A stretch of DNA of 64,000 bases from Megaleporinus macrocephalus. Lineage: Eukaryota; Chordata; Actinopteri; Characiformes; Anostomidae. This document shows, one piece after another, positions 1 through 13,251 of this stretch. The notes below the pieces were generated by a model. That model was not told where the DNA came from. It made no database searches and saw nothing but the letters and a program-made list of their open reading frames with translations. Each line of letters starts with the position of its first letter. Within the stretch, counting starts at the first letter, position 1. The translations under genes were made by a program, and so were the position numbers. Location of the stretch: positions 4,990,377 to 5,054,376 of the forward strand of contig CM038726.1 in the NCBI GenBank assembly GCA_021613375.1. The letters run 5' to 3'.

Positions 1-125
1 AAGCTTCCCAGTCAGAATGTTGGATTTGAATGTTTACTTGTTTGGACGGTACAGCATGCGCAAGCTGTAGGGCCGCATGTGCAGATCAGGCGTAAGGAGG
101 TTGATTAAAAATGTGTTCTTTTCGT

Positions 126-148
126 ATATATATATATATATATATACC
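126..148. repeat. (TA)n microsatellite
   Basis: About 11 TA units lie in the intron upstream of the first nova2 exon in the window. Confidence 0.9.
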
Positions 149-630
149 TTGTATTCATGATTATACATGTTCATTTTGACATATACTTTGAAAGATATTA
201 CAGAAGAATTTCCTCTATATTACTTGTAATTGGATTAATGCTGTTTGTGCCTCTGAAGCATTTCAGAAAAGCAGGTCATAGTGTTTTCTTCATTAAACAA
301 TTAGATATTAATAATAATCTGTTCTGGAAAATGTGTTTTTTTCCCTGGAGTGTGTCTGCATAATAAAATAAACGTTCTAACTCTGGTCTTATCCAAAGGC
401 TAGATTTGTTTGCATGTTTAAGGAGATAACCTCTCGTTGGGTATCCAAAAGTAACCACTTCAAAATACTTGTACCATAAATAAACACGTGCAAATGTATA
501 TTGTGAATGTTTTAGAAAAGACTTAAAGCTGAACTACTGCTCATTATTACTCCAGAAGTAAGCCTGCACTGTGTGTTTGTTGCACCGCGTATTGTATACG
601 TGCTGAAGCTGTTTCTGTATGCGTGTGTAG

Positions 631-797
631 GTACGACGGAGCGCGTGTGTCTGATCCAGGGCACAGTGGAGGCACTGAATGGAGTTCATAACTTCATCGC
701 TGAGAAAGTGCGCGAGATGCCGCAGAGCAGCCAGAAGAGCGAACCAGTCAGCATCCTCCAGCCCCAGACCACTGTTAACCCAGACCGCGTCAAACAG
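631..797 (+). CDS. nova2: nova2 internal exon (end of KH1), gene partial at 5' end
   Basis: This exon encodes 55 residues of a NOVA-family RNA-binding protein, a nuclear neuronal regulator of alternative splicing that binds YCAY clusters. It starts two bases into a Gly codon after a TAG acceptor at 628-630 and ends in phase 0 before a GT at 798. The first about 30 residues ([16 protein letters not shown]...) are the C-terminal half of KH1; the rest ([16 protein letters not shown]) is the conserved KH1-KH2 linker. The start codon, nuclear localisation segment and first half of KH1 must lie upstream of base 1, so the gene is truncated by the window. Assignment to NOVA is close to certain; NOVA2 over NOVA1 rests on the linker of the next exon and on the neighbours. 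Confidence 0.93.
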
Positions 798-3700
798 GTC
801 AGCACGTCCGCATTCTCCAACTGCCCCTGACCCTGACCACATCAAACAAGCCAGACTTGCAGACAGACGTACTCTTTAGCTATACATAGTCGTAGGGATG
901 ACATAGTCGTAGGGGCGGAAATGCCATAGCACAACACCTGAAGACATTTTAACACTACTCAATGATACTGAGGTCTGGGTCGGTTGGAACGGTTTAGAAA
1001 AATGAATATGAAGAACTAAGAACACAGTGTTTTATATCCAGAGCTTCTCACACCGCATTGCAACAGGACTAATTATGCTCTCTTTGTAATAAAACATGCA
1101 GTTGTATCTGTGTTCTTTATACACAGTGTGCTGGAAGATGTTCTGTAATATAGTCATATATTATCATAATAACTAAAATTTGCTAAATGTTTATCATAAG
1201 TAGGTGGGACCATGTGTAGATGGAGAGACCTCTTTCAGTTATTCTGCATCTAAAACCGAATCTCTTTAACATGTTAGTACTTTTAAATTAGAATTTAGTC
1301 TTTGGCTTATTAAGACCAGCTACCACTGGTATGAAAGGTGCTCTATTAATAAAGGTTATTATTGTTATTATGTTGCCCATTTCTTATAGAAAACTCAAAA
1401 TACATGCAGGGACATAGTTGAACACAAACATACACTGCTTGGCCTTAAATGACCAGAGATGAACCTCTTGGTGAAGTCGAATAGTAAAGAAACAGAGAAC
1501 TAAGACTGTGTTTAAAAGTGAAAGTGAAAGCATTTCCACACGACCAGAACTCCCAGGACTAAATAAGAAAACCACTTGTTAGTGAAGCCAGTCGGAAAGG
1601 AAAGTTTGCTAGGGAGCATAAAGGCTGGACTCGTGGTCTGATGAGTCCAGGTTGACCCTATTCCAGCATGATGGGAGCTTCAGGGTAAGAAGGATGGACC
1701 CATCATGCTCTGGAGGTAGTGTTATGATCTGGCTTTACTTCAATTGCTCAGATTGAAGCTCATCAACATTGTGTGGTTATAAAATGAGGTCAGCTGAGCA
1801 TCTGAATGTTCCAAATGACCAGGTTATCCAATCAATGGGTTTGTTCTTCCCTGAAGAACATGAGGAATCATCTTCACACATGACTAGGACTTCACAGAGT
1901 CCTGACCCAAACCACATGGAAAGCCTTTGTTGAGATGGGTTGGAGAAGACTGTACAGAGTGGTTTGATTCTGAACACTGCATAAGGTTGTTGTAAGAGTG
2001 CCACAGCAAATGCACAACGCAATCAAAGCTGAAGGTGGTCCAACAGTGTATTGGGGTACACACTTTTTGTGTTGACTACAATGAATCTGTAAAAATACTA
2101 AAACTTTATTGAGTTTTAGTTACAGTGATGTGCTCCTTGCATTCAACCCATGTTTCTAAATGGTTAACTCTTGGATTGCTTATTGTGATTTTATAGATTG
2201 ATATTTATGTAAAGTGTAAAGTGTCAAATATGTTGTGGAGCTGTCCTAGTAACTAGTAGCTTAGCGTGCTGGTTTGAGGCTCTACTAATGCAAGTTTAGA
2301 GTCTAAGGGGATGAACCTATGCTGCTGTGTGCAAAGCCACAACTCTAGACTTTCCTAGTTTGTAGTAAAAACTAGCGTTCATTTATCAAACAGACTTCCA
2401 ACAGCTTCTCACATCACAACAGAGGTTTGGTTGCACCTCACTGAAGATTCATGGTGCGGGTTTAGAGGATAACAACTTACATCTGGGGTGGTGGACCCTG
2501 TGTTGTGTGTCTCGCTTGTGTTGCGTCACTATACTGTGAGCGTTAGCATCGGAGGCTACTGTTAGTTTTGTACACAGATATAAAATCTGCCGGTCTGAGC
2601 GAGTGAATGATGTCAGCGTGACAGAAAGTTCTAATCCAATGTTGAGGATATTAGCCTGCTAAGCTAGCAATAGCATATATCTGTGCTCTTCTTAGCACAG
2701 TTCCATTTATCACAGTTTATGGTTTGACCTTTAGCGGATGATGAATTGAAATGTTATGGTTATTAATATTGCAGCAGGAGCTTTTTGTTTCTGCTGTGAT
2801 CCGTATCATCCGCTCAGTGCGTTCAGACACAGAAGGCTGTATTTCTGTAAAAGCTTGGCGTGCAGAGTGGAGGTGTGAAAGCGAAAGTAAAAAGGGGTCA
2901 TTTGCATACCAGTGCATATTTATATATCTTCGCATTCTAGTTTCCTAGCCAAAACAAGAACGACTGAAAAATAGAATCAAATTGTTATTTTCGATTCAAA
3001 TTTTGACTTTAATTTAATTTGGATTCTGGGTCAACCTTGTCTGAATAATCAACTCCTGAAGCGACATGTGCCGAGGCCTGAAGATTAAGATCTTGGCCTT
3101 CTGTACTCTAGTTCCTAATTTAAATCAGGGCCTGGATGCTGAGAGCAGCCTGGCAGTCTGATGAAGTAAAGCCTGAAATGTTCCCTGGAGCTCCAGGGCA
3201 TAAGGGTAAACAGGCTGGGGGTCTTCCCCAAGGAGAGAGGATCTGACTGGACCTGGAAAGTGTGAGAGTGCTGGGTTATTTTTACCGTGTGTTCCAGGGA
3301 AAGAGAAAGAGGAGGGACAGAAAAAGAGAAAGAGAGCGAGCAGCTGCACAGTAAGCCGTAGGATCAACAAATGGCTGAGATAAGCACTGAACGGACAGTG
3401 AGACCTTACCCACAAAACGTCTACTCGCATGCACACACGGGCCTGGCTCCGGCCAGGAGAGTGTATATAGCGGTGGTGAGCAGTAGCCCACGCTGCTGTC
3501 GTGTCGTCCCTGCCTCCCATTCAATCTTCTCCAATCAGGTTAGGAAAGGCCAGGGTGAACAGAGCAAACAGGCAACCATGCTGGGTAGCATATAATATCT
3601 ACAGTTCATTGACATGCATGTTTGTTTGCTGTCAAAATGAGTGGCAGGTCTTCCGTCCACTCAGAAACCAGGCAAATGATGAACGGCGGCAAAAGAGGCT

Positions 3701-4082
3701 ATGTAATTGCTAATATTTTGCTTAATGCCATACTTCTGCCTGTGTACACTTCACAAATAGACACAATCCCAGGGTACAGATGTTGTTTACAGTACTGTAG
3801 CCACACCCTAACAGATGTAGGGCCACATATGAGTACACAAATCAGAATTCATTTATGTAGTAATCTGTTTCAGAAACAGCGCACATACACATGTACACAA
3901 ATCAAGGATGGGCATCTGAGATGCATCAGTGTGAAGAGAACGTAACATTGTTCAGTAGAGGGTTTACAGTGTTTCTAAAAGACATCTGTCCTCTTTGTCT
4001 TCATAGTCATTGCTGGTTAAGTATCGATTGTAGGCTGGATGCTGTTCTTGAATGTTTCTTTTTCTGTCTCTCTTTTCTGCAG
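798..4082 (+). other. nova2: nova2 intron between the two exons
   Basis: This 3.3 kb intron has GT at 798 and a CAG acceptor at 4080-4082 preceded by a pyrimidine-rich stretch. It holds a decayed Tc1-type transposon at about 1505-2075. The rest shows no exon that I can recognise: open frames near 3125-3945 have no family resemblance and no fitting splice sites. Confidence 0.7.
1505..2075 (+). mobile_element. decayed Tc1/mariner transposase fragment
   Basis: Read on the + strand with frameshifts and stops, the region gives fragments typical of fish Tc1 transposases: a WSDESR-like block near 1635-1655, a GGSVMIW-like block near 1712-1730, and a SPDPN block with a downstream LEKTV near 1890-1960. 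It is closely similar to the copy at about 30,940-31,650. It is not functional. Confidence 0.7.
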
Positions 4083-5102
4083 GCTAAGCTAATCGTACCC
4101 AACAGTACGGCGGGCTTGATCATCGGTAAGGGTGGAGCCACGGTGAAATCCGTGATGGAGCAGTCAGGTGCATGGGTACAGCTCTCCCAGAAGCCTGAGG
4201 GCATCAACTTGCAGGAGCGCGTGGTCACCGTCAGCGGTGAGCCTGAGCAGAACCGCAAAGCTGTGGAGATTATTGTGCAAAAGATCCAAGAGGACCCGCA
4301 AAGCAGCAGTTGCCTGAACATCAGCTATTCCAACGTCACAGGCCCCGTGGCCAACTCCAACCCTACCGGCTCCCCGTACGCCAACAGCACAGAGGTCTTA
4401 CCCACCGCTGCCGCCGCTGCCACGGCCTCCACCCTGCTGGGCCAGGCAGGTCTGGCCGGCATGGGCGGCTTCCCTGCGGCCATGTCCAGCTTCTCCGGGA
4501 ACGACCTGCTGGCCATCACGTCGGCTCTGAACACACTGGCCAGCTACGGCTACAACACCAACACACTGGGACTAGGCCTTAACCCAGCCGCTGCGTCCGG
4601 CGTGCTTGCGGCTGTCGCCGCTAGTGCCAACCCTGCAGCCGCCGCGGCAGCGAACCTGCTGGCCTCCTATGCCAGCGAGGCTTCGGGAGGGGCAGGTCAT
4701 CCTGCCGCACCGAGTCTCGGGGGCTTTTCACTGGGCTCGCTGGCAGCTGCGACAGGGGCCTCCAACGGCTACCTGAACCCCTCGTCCCCGCTGGTGGCCT
4801 CCTCACTGCTGGGGACAGAGAAGCTCGGTGAGGGCGGGAAGGAGGTGGTGGAGATCGCTGTGCCTGAGAACCTGGTGGGTGCCATCTTGGGAAAAGGCGG
4901 GAAGACTCTGGTGGAGTACCAGGAGCTGACAGGTGCTCGCATTCAAATCTCCAAAAAGGGCGAGTTCATCCCTGGCACGCGCAACCGAAAAGTAACCATC
5001 ACAGGGTCTCCTGCAGCAACGCAGGCCGCCCAGTATCTCATCAGCCAGCGGATCACGTACGAGCAAGGCGTCCGCGCCACAAATCCACAGAAAGTGGGCT
5101 AG
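4083..5102 (+). CDS. nova2: nova2 terminal coding exon (KH2, Ala-rich linker, KH3)
   Basis: This exon encodes the last 339 residues and the TAG stop. It begins at GCTAAGCTA directly after a CAG acceptor at 4080-4082 and joins the 631-797 exon in phase 0 (VKQ then AKLIVPN). KH2 runs about 4086-4293 with the GKGG nucleic-acid loop; KH3 runs about 4846-5058 with a second GKGG loop; the C-terminus [14 protein letters not shown] matches the family end. Between KH2 and KH3 is a linker of about 180 residues very rich in Ala, Gly, Leu and Ser (poly-Ala runs near 4405-4440 and 4590-4660), longer and more Ala-rich than I remember for NOVA1, which favours NOVA2. The open frame extends back to 3891 but that part is intron. 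The exon is GC-rich compared with the flanking intron. The protein should act in the nucleus, mainly of neurons. Confidence 0.95.
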   Translation, partial: AKLIVPNSTAGLIIGKGGATVKSVMEQSGAWVQLSQKPEGINLQERVVTVSGEPEQNRKAVEIIVQKIQEDPQSSSCLNISYSNVTGPVANSNPTGSPYANSTEVLPTAAAAATASTLLGQAGLAGMGGFPAAMSSFSGNDLLAITSALNTLASYGYNTNTLGLGLNPAAASGVLAAVAASANPAAAAAANLLASYASEASGGAGHPAAPSLGGFSLGSLAAATGASNGYLNPSSPLVASSLLGTEKLGEGGKEVVEIAVPENLVGAILGKGGKTLVEYQELTGARIQISKKGEFIPGTRNRKVTITGSPAATQAAQYLISQRITYEQGVRATNPQKVG

Positions 5103-6948
5103 AGACGGAACCCAAGCGGGGGGGAGGGGAACAGCAAGGAAAGGGACACGAAAGAACGGACGAACAGATGAACGACTGGAAGAAAAAAAGGGGGGGGGAG
5201 TGGGTGGTAATGGAAAAGGCATCCAAGTTCAAATTTCAGAGGAGAGAAAATAAATGAGGGGGAAAAAAATGGAGAAATTTGAATGGTGTGAATAAGGAAA
5301 GATGCTCGGCTGTGGGCCTGCGTGGAGAAGTGTGTGATCTGTGAATATGAATTTGTGACTGAAATTCTGCTGTTTTTTTATTTTTTAAACTGGTGTCGAG
5401 TGGTGTGGATTGTGAGGGTCTGAGTACTGAACCCTGTGGCAATCCGAGAGGGAGGAGTCTTAGACCTCACCTCCTCTCTCTCCCACGGCCAGGGGCCAGC
5501 TAGGTTCCGTTTTGTTTTTCTGTCGTTGGCAGAGCTTGTACAAATTAGTTGAACTACTTGACAGGGGCTTCAGCCCGGGAGATGGGTTTCCCAGTGACCC
5601 CCTCTTTGGGTCAGCCCGACGTAAGTGATACGACTCTTTACAGATATATATGTGTTTCTGGCCTGTGTTCGAAGCAGTCTGGCAGTCTTGGTTTGGGTTA
5701 TCCATACAAGCGGAAGCTAAGCAGAAACTTTTGAAACGTTTTGTTGCCTCCTATTCATGCCGGCTTGTGTCGAACCGAGGCATGATCAGACACGCTCGCT
5801 AGCCGCTTCAGATCAACATTACCGGCTTTCTTCCGTTAATCGGACAGCTCCGATCTTTCTCCATCGTGGTTGGTTCCATAAGGCCTCACCCTGACGCTTT
5901 TAGATATTACTTAAACCTGTGATTCCAGGTTGACCTGAATGTATAAAGACTTACTAATCTTGATATTTTTTATATTTGATTAGAGGATCAAACCGCGTTT
6001 CCGTTTAGCACCAACAGCTAAACTCAGTTGAAGAAAGGCAGACAGACAACCAATGTCAAAGGTCAGACGCTTTGTTTGAGAGTACAGGAATGTAAACACA
6101 CACACACACATACACAAAACACAAACATCCAAACACATCCACGCACCTTGCAAGTGCAGTTTAGTCAACGGATCCCTCTTTGGTGCTATGAGAAATTCAC
6201 TGATGATCAAACATCAAAGATTGAAGAAATTTCATGTTCTTGTCTATAGATTTTAGCATTTTGGGGTTGCGTTCTCTAAACCCCTGATTATTAATTGAAA
6301 GCAATTTTGTGATTTGGTCATGATGCCATTACCGAGCAAACGAGCCACACATTAAGAGATACTCTTTCTTGCTATTTGAAAACGTAAAAAAAATTAAAAA
6401 AAAAAAAAAAACACTCACCCACCCACCCACCCACTATCTCTTATCCGAGATGACTGACACAGCACTGAATCAAGTCGGTTGAGCTGAGACCTTCAAATCT
6501 TGCACTTGAAAAGTGAGAGGACCCGCGTGGACGCAGGTCACACCTCTACACTAGTTCTTGCGACTGGAAGGTTCAGGCGACAGCTAGGCACAGTGACATC
6601 ACCTATCAAACGAACACCTACAGTATTGCACCATACGACTCACTTGTAGGTGTAAAATACCGGTGATTTAAAACTGTGGGGGTTTTTTGGGGTTTTTTTT
6701 TTTTTTGGTTTTTGTTCTCTTTTTCTACGAACTGAGCTCAAGCTGATATACCTCATGTTTGGACGGAATGGGAAAAAACAGAAGATTTACAGTTTGTATG
6801 CAGTTTAACGAAGCCCTTGGTTGCGTTCCAGTTGTTGCCTAGTTCACTGCTGAGCGACCTGCTCTTGATGTCAGGCTGTCCGCGGAGGTCTGGCAGTGGA
6901 AGGGAGTGAGCGTATACAATGCGACGCAGCCTTTGTAACAATAAAGAT

Positions 6949-6954
6949 AATAAT

Positions 6955-6990
<36 letters not shown>
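6949..6990. repeat. (AAT)n microsatellite
   Basis: About 13 AAT units, with a few interruptions, lie inside the presumed nova2 3' UTR. Confidence 0.9.
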
Positions 6991-6992
<2 letters not shown>

Positions 6993-9900
6993 CACTAATA
7001 AGCTGTTATCCACACCGATGCTGGTGCAGGCCGGCTTGGTGTAGTCCTGTGTGGTACAGAGTCGAGCAGAGAGCGTCATATCTCTGAGAAACTGCACAGT
7101 GCAGGCTTTAGCCTTCCCTACGTCTCCCTGTTCTGGGCACTCTGCAGAGCGTTTGCCCTACGCTGCCCCTAACATTACACTTCGCCGTCCACCCCCCACC
7201 CCGCAGTCATAGTGTTGTCGGATGCGTTTCCTGAAAAACAGCATGGCAGAGTACTAAACAGCATTTCTTTCGTAACAGTCGCACATACGGAATCAGTGTT
7301 TCTGCTGCTAACTGCATTTTCTTTTAGTCCAGCTACAAGATACAAGATACAGAACGTGCAGGGACTCTTGTACAGAAAAAAAAACAAAACAGGCGTTCTC
7401 TTTTAAACCACACTGTGAATTGAGCGGCCGACGCCATCCGAAACTCTGGAATGTACTGTACATACTACACCGTTCGTTAACACACAGCACGGCAGGGCTA
7501 AGCAAGGAACCCGAGCGAGCACAAGGTCACCGTGGAGCCAGGGGGATGTGAGGGTCAAACCAGTTCTGCTGTGAAACCACGGTCCGAGACAGCTCTGCTG
7601 TGGGGCTGTGGACAGTACTGGCGTAGGACCACGGGACAGTTCTGTCATGGAACCGTGTGACCATAATTCCTTGGAGCTCTGGTCTCAGGCGGTTTTGTTG
7701 TGGAACAATCGTGCAAGACGGTCCTGCCTTGAAACTGTGGCGTGAGCCATGGAGCCGTTCACTGGTCCGAGACAGTTCGGCCATGGAAACCCAGGGCTGA
7801 CCGGATTGCACCGTTCCGTGGAAACGCTTCTGCCCTGGCACCATGTAGTCTTCGACAGTTTTGCCACGGCGTTGAGCCTGAACCGGGAGACGGCTCTGCC
7901 GTTTAAACCATGGTTTGCAACGCAGAGGAGAGAAAGCTCGAGAGGGTTCCGCCGCCCAGTACGAGAGAGAGAGATACTTGGGGTCACTGTCTAAACGTTC
8001 GACATTCAGACCCATCATCAATTAGCAGATCTCCATCTGAACCGTGCTCTTCTATATATACCCGTACGGCAATGCCCAATCTTCCACTGACCTAAATACA
8101 CACGCACAAAGACATTCATCAACTGCCTCCAATTCCCAGACCCTAATCTGCTTTGCAACGGAAAAGGGGAACAGAAACAGAGGGGGAAGGGGAGGAGAGA
8201 GAGAGAGAGAGCGAGAGCGAGAGAGATCCATTTATATGCCTTGCATAATTGCGATAAAGATTGCCATAAGAAATCTTCTCCCCATCTTTCACGCATGCCG
8301 CTTTTGACAGGCAGTTTATCAACAAACCATTTTACGATATTCATCCTTTCCACGACTTCTTGTTACAGACGAGCAATTACTGTAACGCCTTCGGTTCGGG
8401 GCTAAATAATTCATTTTTGAGATTCGGGATGAAAGAGCGTATGCAATTTCAGAAGCACAAGCACAGCACGGCTGCTGCAGCAGTTCGAGCCCTGCATGGC
8501 CGCTGTGCATTCCGTCGGTGTAAAACACGTTGTTCCGTGGTGCAAACGAATTCGGGGAAAGGAGACGAGCTGAAGGAGAGGGCTCTCTCTTTCTCCAGTG
8601 CTCTCCGTACCTCTCCTTTCCACTACCTCTTTGCCGGTGACCTCCTTTCCTCCTGCGGTCTTTCTCTTTTTTGCCTTCTCTCTCTCTCTCTTCCTCTCTC
8701 TCTCTCTGGTGTTCCACCTCCTTTTTCACCCACATGTTTGCACGCTGCCCCTTCTTCTCCGTCCTGGTCGTGGTTACCGTTGGCAGCTGATTCGCTTGTT
8801 CTGGGATTGTTCCTCGTCACCCCCGCCACTTTCATCGGGGCAGTGGATGACCGTCAGAGCTCAACACCGCAAGCACTGCACCATTAGACTGTGCCGCCGA
8901 TCCACAAGCTCACGTCCTGTCTGTGAACTCTGACCTGGAAAAGGTTCCGCACCTCTACCTAGCGCCATCTCCCGGTAGACGCTGGCCTTTTTACGGCTGA
9001 TCCAGGATCAGCCGGTCCTACCCGAACCCTGACCTTCGTAACCGTTCTTTCCGAAACCTCTAAACTGGACTCAGATCAGTGTAAGGGGGCTTTTTTTACA
9101 TAATCGCGCCCTGTAACGCAGGGAACGGGCGCTCCAACAGAGAGGGGCCCGGACGTCCGTCAGACCTGGGAGCGAAGAACCAGAACTCCTAGGGGGGGCG
9201 TGTGGGAAAAAAAAAAAAGGGGGGAAAAAAAAGACGGGGACGAAGTTCGAGCTCAAACGACGCGGTCCCTGCGTCCGCTTGCGTCCCCCTCCCCCCCGCT
9301 CGCGTCTCCTTCTCGCTAGGAGAACGGTCTGAGGTCAGTTTTTCTTTCTCCCCTCTCCCCTTTTTTAATGAAACTGTGGATTCCGTCCTGTCCCATGGTC
9401 TTCGTGGAACTTTAGTGTCGTTCTCTAGTTTGTAGTCTAACTGCAGTTGTCTTGCGCCGTGGGTTTCAGTGTGTGAACTCCGTTATACTCGTGTGTATGA
9501 CGACAGTGCCAATCGAGCCAGATTAAGATTAGCTTTCGCCATTTGTTCGTGCATTAGAAAACGCTCTAATCGGAGTGCTGGTGTCCACATCAACGTCACT
9601 GATGATTTTAGATCTACATAAAGAAAAATGTAAAGAAATATTGGAAGCAATATTGTAGCATGTCGTCCGGTTTTTTGTGTTTTTGTTATGTCCGTTGTAT
9701 GAACCCTTGGATTTACTACGATTTTGAATGAATAGGTTTACATGTACCTTTTTTTGTAATACTGTAAGTTTAAAAAACAAAAAAATGCTGCTATTTGATA
9801 AAGTGAACTATACGAGAAATATTTTAGTTGAAGAGACGTCTGACCGGTTAATTAGAGTCATGCTCGTTTTTGGCAGGAGCACAAACGAGGTGTATCGATA

Positions 9901-11579
9901 CTAATAACATTAGTCAACCTGTGCCAGATTAGAGCCACGCAGCTTCTCGACATGTAGACGTGTGATCAAGCATTTTAGATATCGATAACTTTAGACGCAT
10001 CGATCAAGTGCCAATCAATCAATACCTTTTTAGTTCGAAGATGAAAAGATAATCAAAACGATATGGAAAAAAAAAAAAGAAAAAAAAGAAACATGAACAA
10101 AGAGCAATGTCAGTGTTGTTTTTAACTCCATAGTTGCATAGAGAATAATAATAATAGTTCTTTTATGCATAAACATGGTTTTTATACCTTCGGTCGAAGA
10201 AAAAAACGCAACAAAAACAAAACCCGAAAAAAAAAAAAAAAAAAATCAGCATCCTGTGCATTTGTTTGACTTGTGGCTTCCACGCAGCTCTTCCTTATTC
10301 ATATTCTCTCTGTAGGTCGGCATGGAGTAGGCGTAAACATGTTATAATCATGTCGTAAAACACGTTATTAAGCATTCATAACATGTCCCATTTATGAAAG
10401 TGTGTTTCGTGGAGTTAGATGTTTATCTTTTTTGCACGTCTCTATTGCATGATATCCAAGTGAATTATTGGGGGGGGCGGGGGAATCAAAACCAACATTG
10501 AAGAAAAAAAAAGAAAAGGAAGAAAACGAATCTAAAAAAACAAAAAAAACAAAACCAACAACAACGTTTAGTTGAGTGTCTGGAATCATTTCTGAGGCAC
10601 AGTTTTGCATGTGGCACAGATCGAAACACTTTCTTTCCGTTGAAAGCTTCATTTTTTTGTTTAATTTTCTCAGTACCGTTGATTTTCTGTCGCCTTCTAT
10701 CCGAAACTGGAAGAGCTTCTACGCCTATACGAAACTCTCCGACAACCGCGGCACTGTACGAACAAAAACAATAAACTTCGCAGCCAAAAAGAGAAAGCAA
10801 GCTCCGAAGATCAAAGCGGTCCGTCTCCGTTGAGCCGAGATCCGAAGCGTTTGGAGCTGATCGCGAAAATTAGTGGCGTCTCCGTATTTTACAGTGCCGG
10901 GACCGAACCGGGCCTTTCGGAAAAGAAGCGTAACGCCCGCCGCCTGGCAGGTTGCGTTACCCAGCGTTACGTGGGATTCAGCCGTTTTCTGTTCCTGAGT
11001 TTGGGAATTCTCCAGTCTCGTAGCTTGATTCTCCTCGAACCCCAGATGTAATTTATGAATGTATTTGCATTTTTACATGAAACTGATAACAGAATGTTCT
11101 CTCAGTGTTCCGTGTCCGTAGGTGGAGGCTGTTTTAAACTCATGTAGCGGTACGTGTCAGTGTACGAGAGGCCCGACGCCACATTAGCGCCTGTTTGTTT
11201 GTTTGTTTGTTTGTTTGTTTATGGTTTCGTTTGTTTGGGATTAGTTTTTTATGTTCGATTTTTTTTTTTTTTGGTTGTTGTTGTTGTTCGTTTGACGTCA
11301 TTTTTCTCCCTTCCTTTTCTCGTCGTCCGCCGTGGCATTGAATGCACTTTACTGAGCATTAGGTTCCCATCCTAACACACACACTCATACACACACTCAC
11401 ACTCATACACACACGTATACACACATTTGCGCGCGTGCACACGCTCACACAGTCCGAACCTCCTGGAAGCAAAACCGAAACCAAGCAACCTGTTTTTAAA
11501 CATTGGAAACCTTTGACAGATAGTGCTGTTTTACTTGTTGCTCTTGTACCTTTTGTTTGTTTGTTCGTTCCTTGTTGTT

Positions 11580-11582
11580 GTC

Positions 11583-11627
<45 letters not shown>

Positions 11628-11628
11628 T
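11580..11628. repeat. (TTA)n microsatellite
   Basis: About 15 uninterrupted ATT/TTA units lie in the distal presumed nova2 3' UTR, giving poly-Tyr or poly-Asn frames that are artefacts. Confidence 0.9.
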
Positions 11629-12035
11629 GAGTGTCTGTAAACGAAAAGAAATGCTTTTTTTTGTTTAACGTGTTGATTTTTGTAATTATCGGCTTTCCTT
11701 TTCGATTCGTTTCTCTTTTTCGAGGGAGGTTTGAAGGAGCGTGTGAGAGATTCCAGCATTCCCCACCCTCCCCACCACCCCACCCCGCCCTCGCCATCTC
11801 CCCTACTGCATTCCCTTCAGTGCGAGAGAGCGAGAGAGCGAGCGAGAGTGTGTAAGCGTGAGTATGTTTTTTGTGTCTGTAATTTACCGACACAGCGCTT
11901 GTTACCGTTTGTTTTGGGTTTTGTTGGGGTTTTTTTTGTTGTTTTTTGCAAATTGTCTGAATCAAATGCTTTGAATGTGAAAGGTGTTCTTTTGATTTGA
12001 AGTCTGTAAATTATGTTCGTTGAAGAGGAATGGAA

Positions 12036-12041
12036 AATAAA
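12036..12041 (+). terminator. candidate nova2 polyadenylation signal
   Basis: An exact AATAAA lies in an A-rich context. Identifiable mobile elements start only downstream of it (SINE from 12385). It is the most distal good signal before the repeat-rich intergenic region. Inferred, not proven. Confidence 0.5.
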
Positions 12042-12384
12042 ACAGAGAAACCTCGAGAAAAAAAAAAATAATTCAACACGTTTCGGCGCTCTCGATCAGC
12101 ACATACAGGGACGGGTTAGGTCATGCTGCTGGGTCTGACTCATGTCAACGTCTTCCAGATGTTACTGTCACTGTCGCCGACAGGGACGCATGTGGCGGTT
12201 CAACACAAATGACGAGTACTACCAGGGCAGGGAGTCCCTAAAGGAGCCGATGCTCCGGTTCTAGGCGTTCGGGAATCGAGTCAACCCTAAAGCTTTGATT
12301 CCACACAATTATGATTGGAGTGCACCTCTTCACTATACCTTACCTTTTACTTCATGCAAGTGAATCCAGTCCATCTGCCCAAGT

Positions 12385-12527
12385 AGTAGCTATGTGGTGT
12401 GGGGTTGATGTAGCGTGGTGGGTAATACCACTGCCCAGCAGACAGGGTTCGATTCACACAAACTACACCAGTTGTGTTACAGTCTACATCTGTACTTGAT
12501 TTAATCAAAAGGAGCATCTGCCGAATA
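12385..12527 (+). mobile_element. tRNA-derived SINE (head and tail)
   Basis: An A-box-like stretch (TAGCGTGGTGGGTAA) at about 12411-12425 is followed by a B-box GGTTCGATTC at 12446-12455. The 3' part ends with GGAGCATCTGCCGAATA, resembling the common fish SINE tail that reads GCGTCTGCTAAATG. The tail appears interrupted by the element starting at 12528. Confidence 0.65.
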
Positions 12528-13249
12528 CAGTGGTGCTAGAAAGTTTCCGAACCCTTCCGAAGTCCCAAAAGTAGATAAAGAGAACCCAAATTTAATGACA
12601 AAATTGTTGTATTTGGTCATGATCCAATATTTCAAATCTTTGAGTGGTAAAAGTACGTGGACCAGTAACTCTTGATCAGTCCTGGACGTCGGCTCAACTC
12701 TGGGACTTTCCTAAATGGGTTGGGGTGGGTTTCCTCAATGACCTGCTTCAAGGTCAGAACGTTGACTCATAATATCTCACTTATATCTTCCTAGGCTTTT
12801 CCTAAATCTGTTGTTAAGAAAGATCCTAGGACAAACTCTACCTCAGATTCATGATGTGTCCTTAAACCACAGATTTGTGTGCTCTCGAGTTTGTAGAACT
12901 CTATTTGTACCTAAGAACAAATCTTGAATAAGAAAACACTCGTGAATGTCAGAATCTTCTAGTGGGTTTTTTGAAGAAACATCTTCCTAAAATTCCTAAC
13001 AGCTGAGCCCCATAACCCTTATTCGTCTGTAACCATTCTTTGGTGGAATGACTTGTGTGCTCAGGGTCGTGCATGACCCACGTTCCCTTGAGATTCTCTA
13101 GTACATTTCAGAATTCAGTGTTCCATCAGTGATGGCAAATGATGACAAAGGCTCAAACCTGATACCTCCACCACCATGTTTCACAGATGGGATGAGGTCC
13201 TTGTGCTGGAATGCAATATAAAAAAATCACAAACTTTCAAGCACCACTG
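12528..13249. mobile_element. non-autonomous Tc1/mariner-like element, 722 bp
   Basis: The left end CAGTGGTGCTAGAAAGTTT and the reverse complement of the right end, CAGTGGTGCTTGAAAGTTT, differ at one base. Both ends are flanked by TA (12526-12527 and 13250-13251), the Tc1/mariner target duplication. The interior has no intact frame. Confidence 0.8.
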
Positions 13250-13251
13250 TA

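Larger units (their letters stand above)
5103..12058 (+). other. nova2: probable long nova2 3' UTR
   Basis: The 7 kb after the nova2 stop has no credible coding frame and no recognisable transposon, unlike everything downstream of 12.1 kb. It contains only simple tracts: CA near 6097, a poly-A run near 6390, AAT at 6957-6990, GA/CT runs near 8193 and 8670, and TTA at 11580-11628. AATAAA signals occur at about 5249, 6941 and 10768, and a strong one at 12036-12041 followed within 20 bases by an A-rich stretch. Mammalian NOVA2 also has a long 3' UTR, so I infer that the transcript ends near 12,058. Expression data would settle which signal is used. Confidence 0.6.

Noticed and set aside
3891..4082. 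Upstream extension of the nova2 last exon, with an in-frame ATG
   Set aside because: The CAG acceptor at 4080-4082 and the family protein sequence place this part in the intron; its translation has no similarity to NOVA.
8360..8887. 175-codon frame in the presumed nova2 3' UTR
   Set aside because: It runs through a CT-rich simple stretch, overlaps other frames on both strands and shows no domain.
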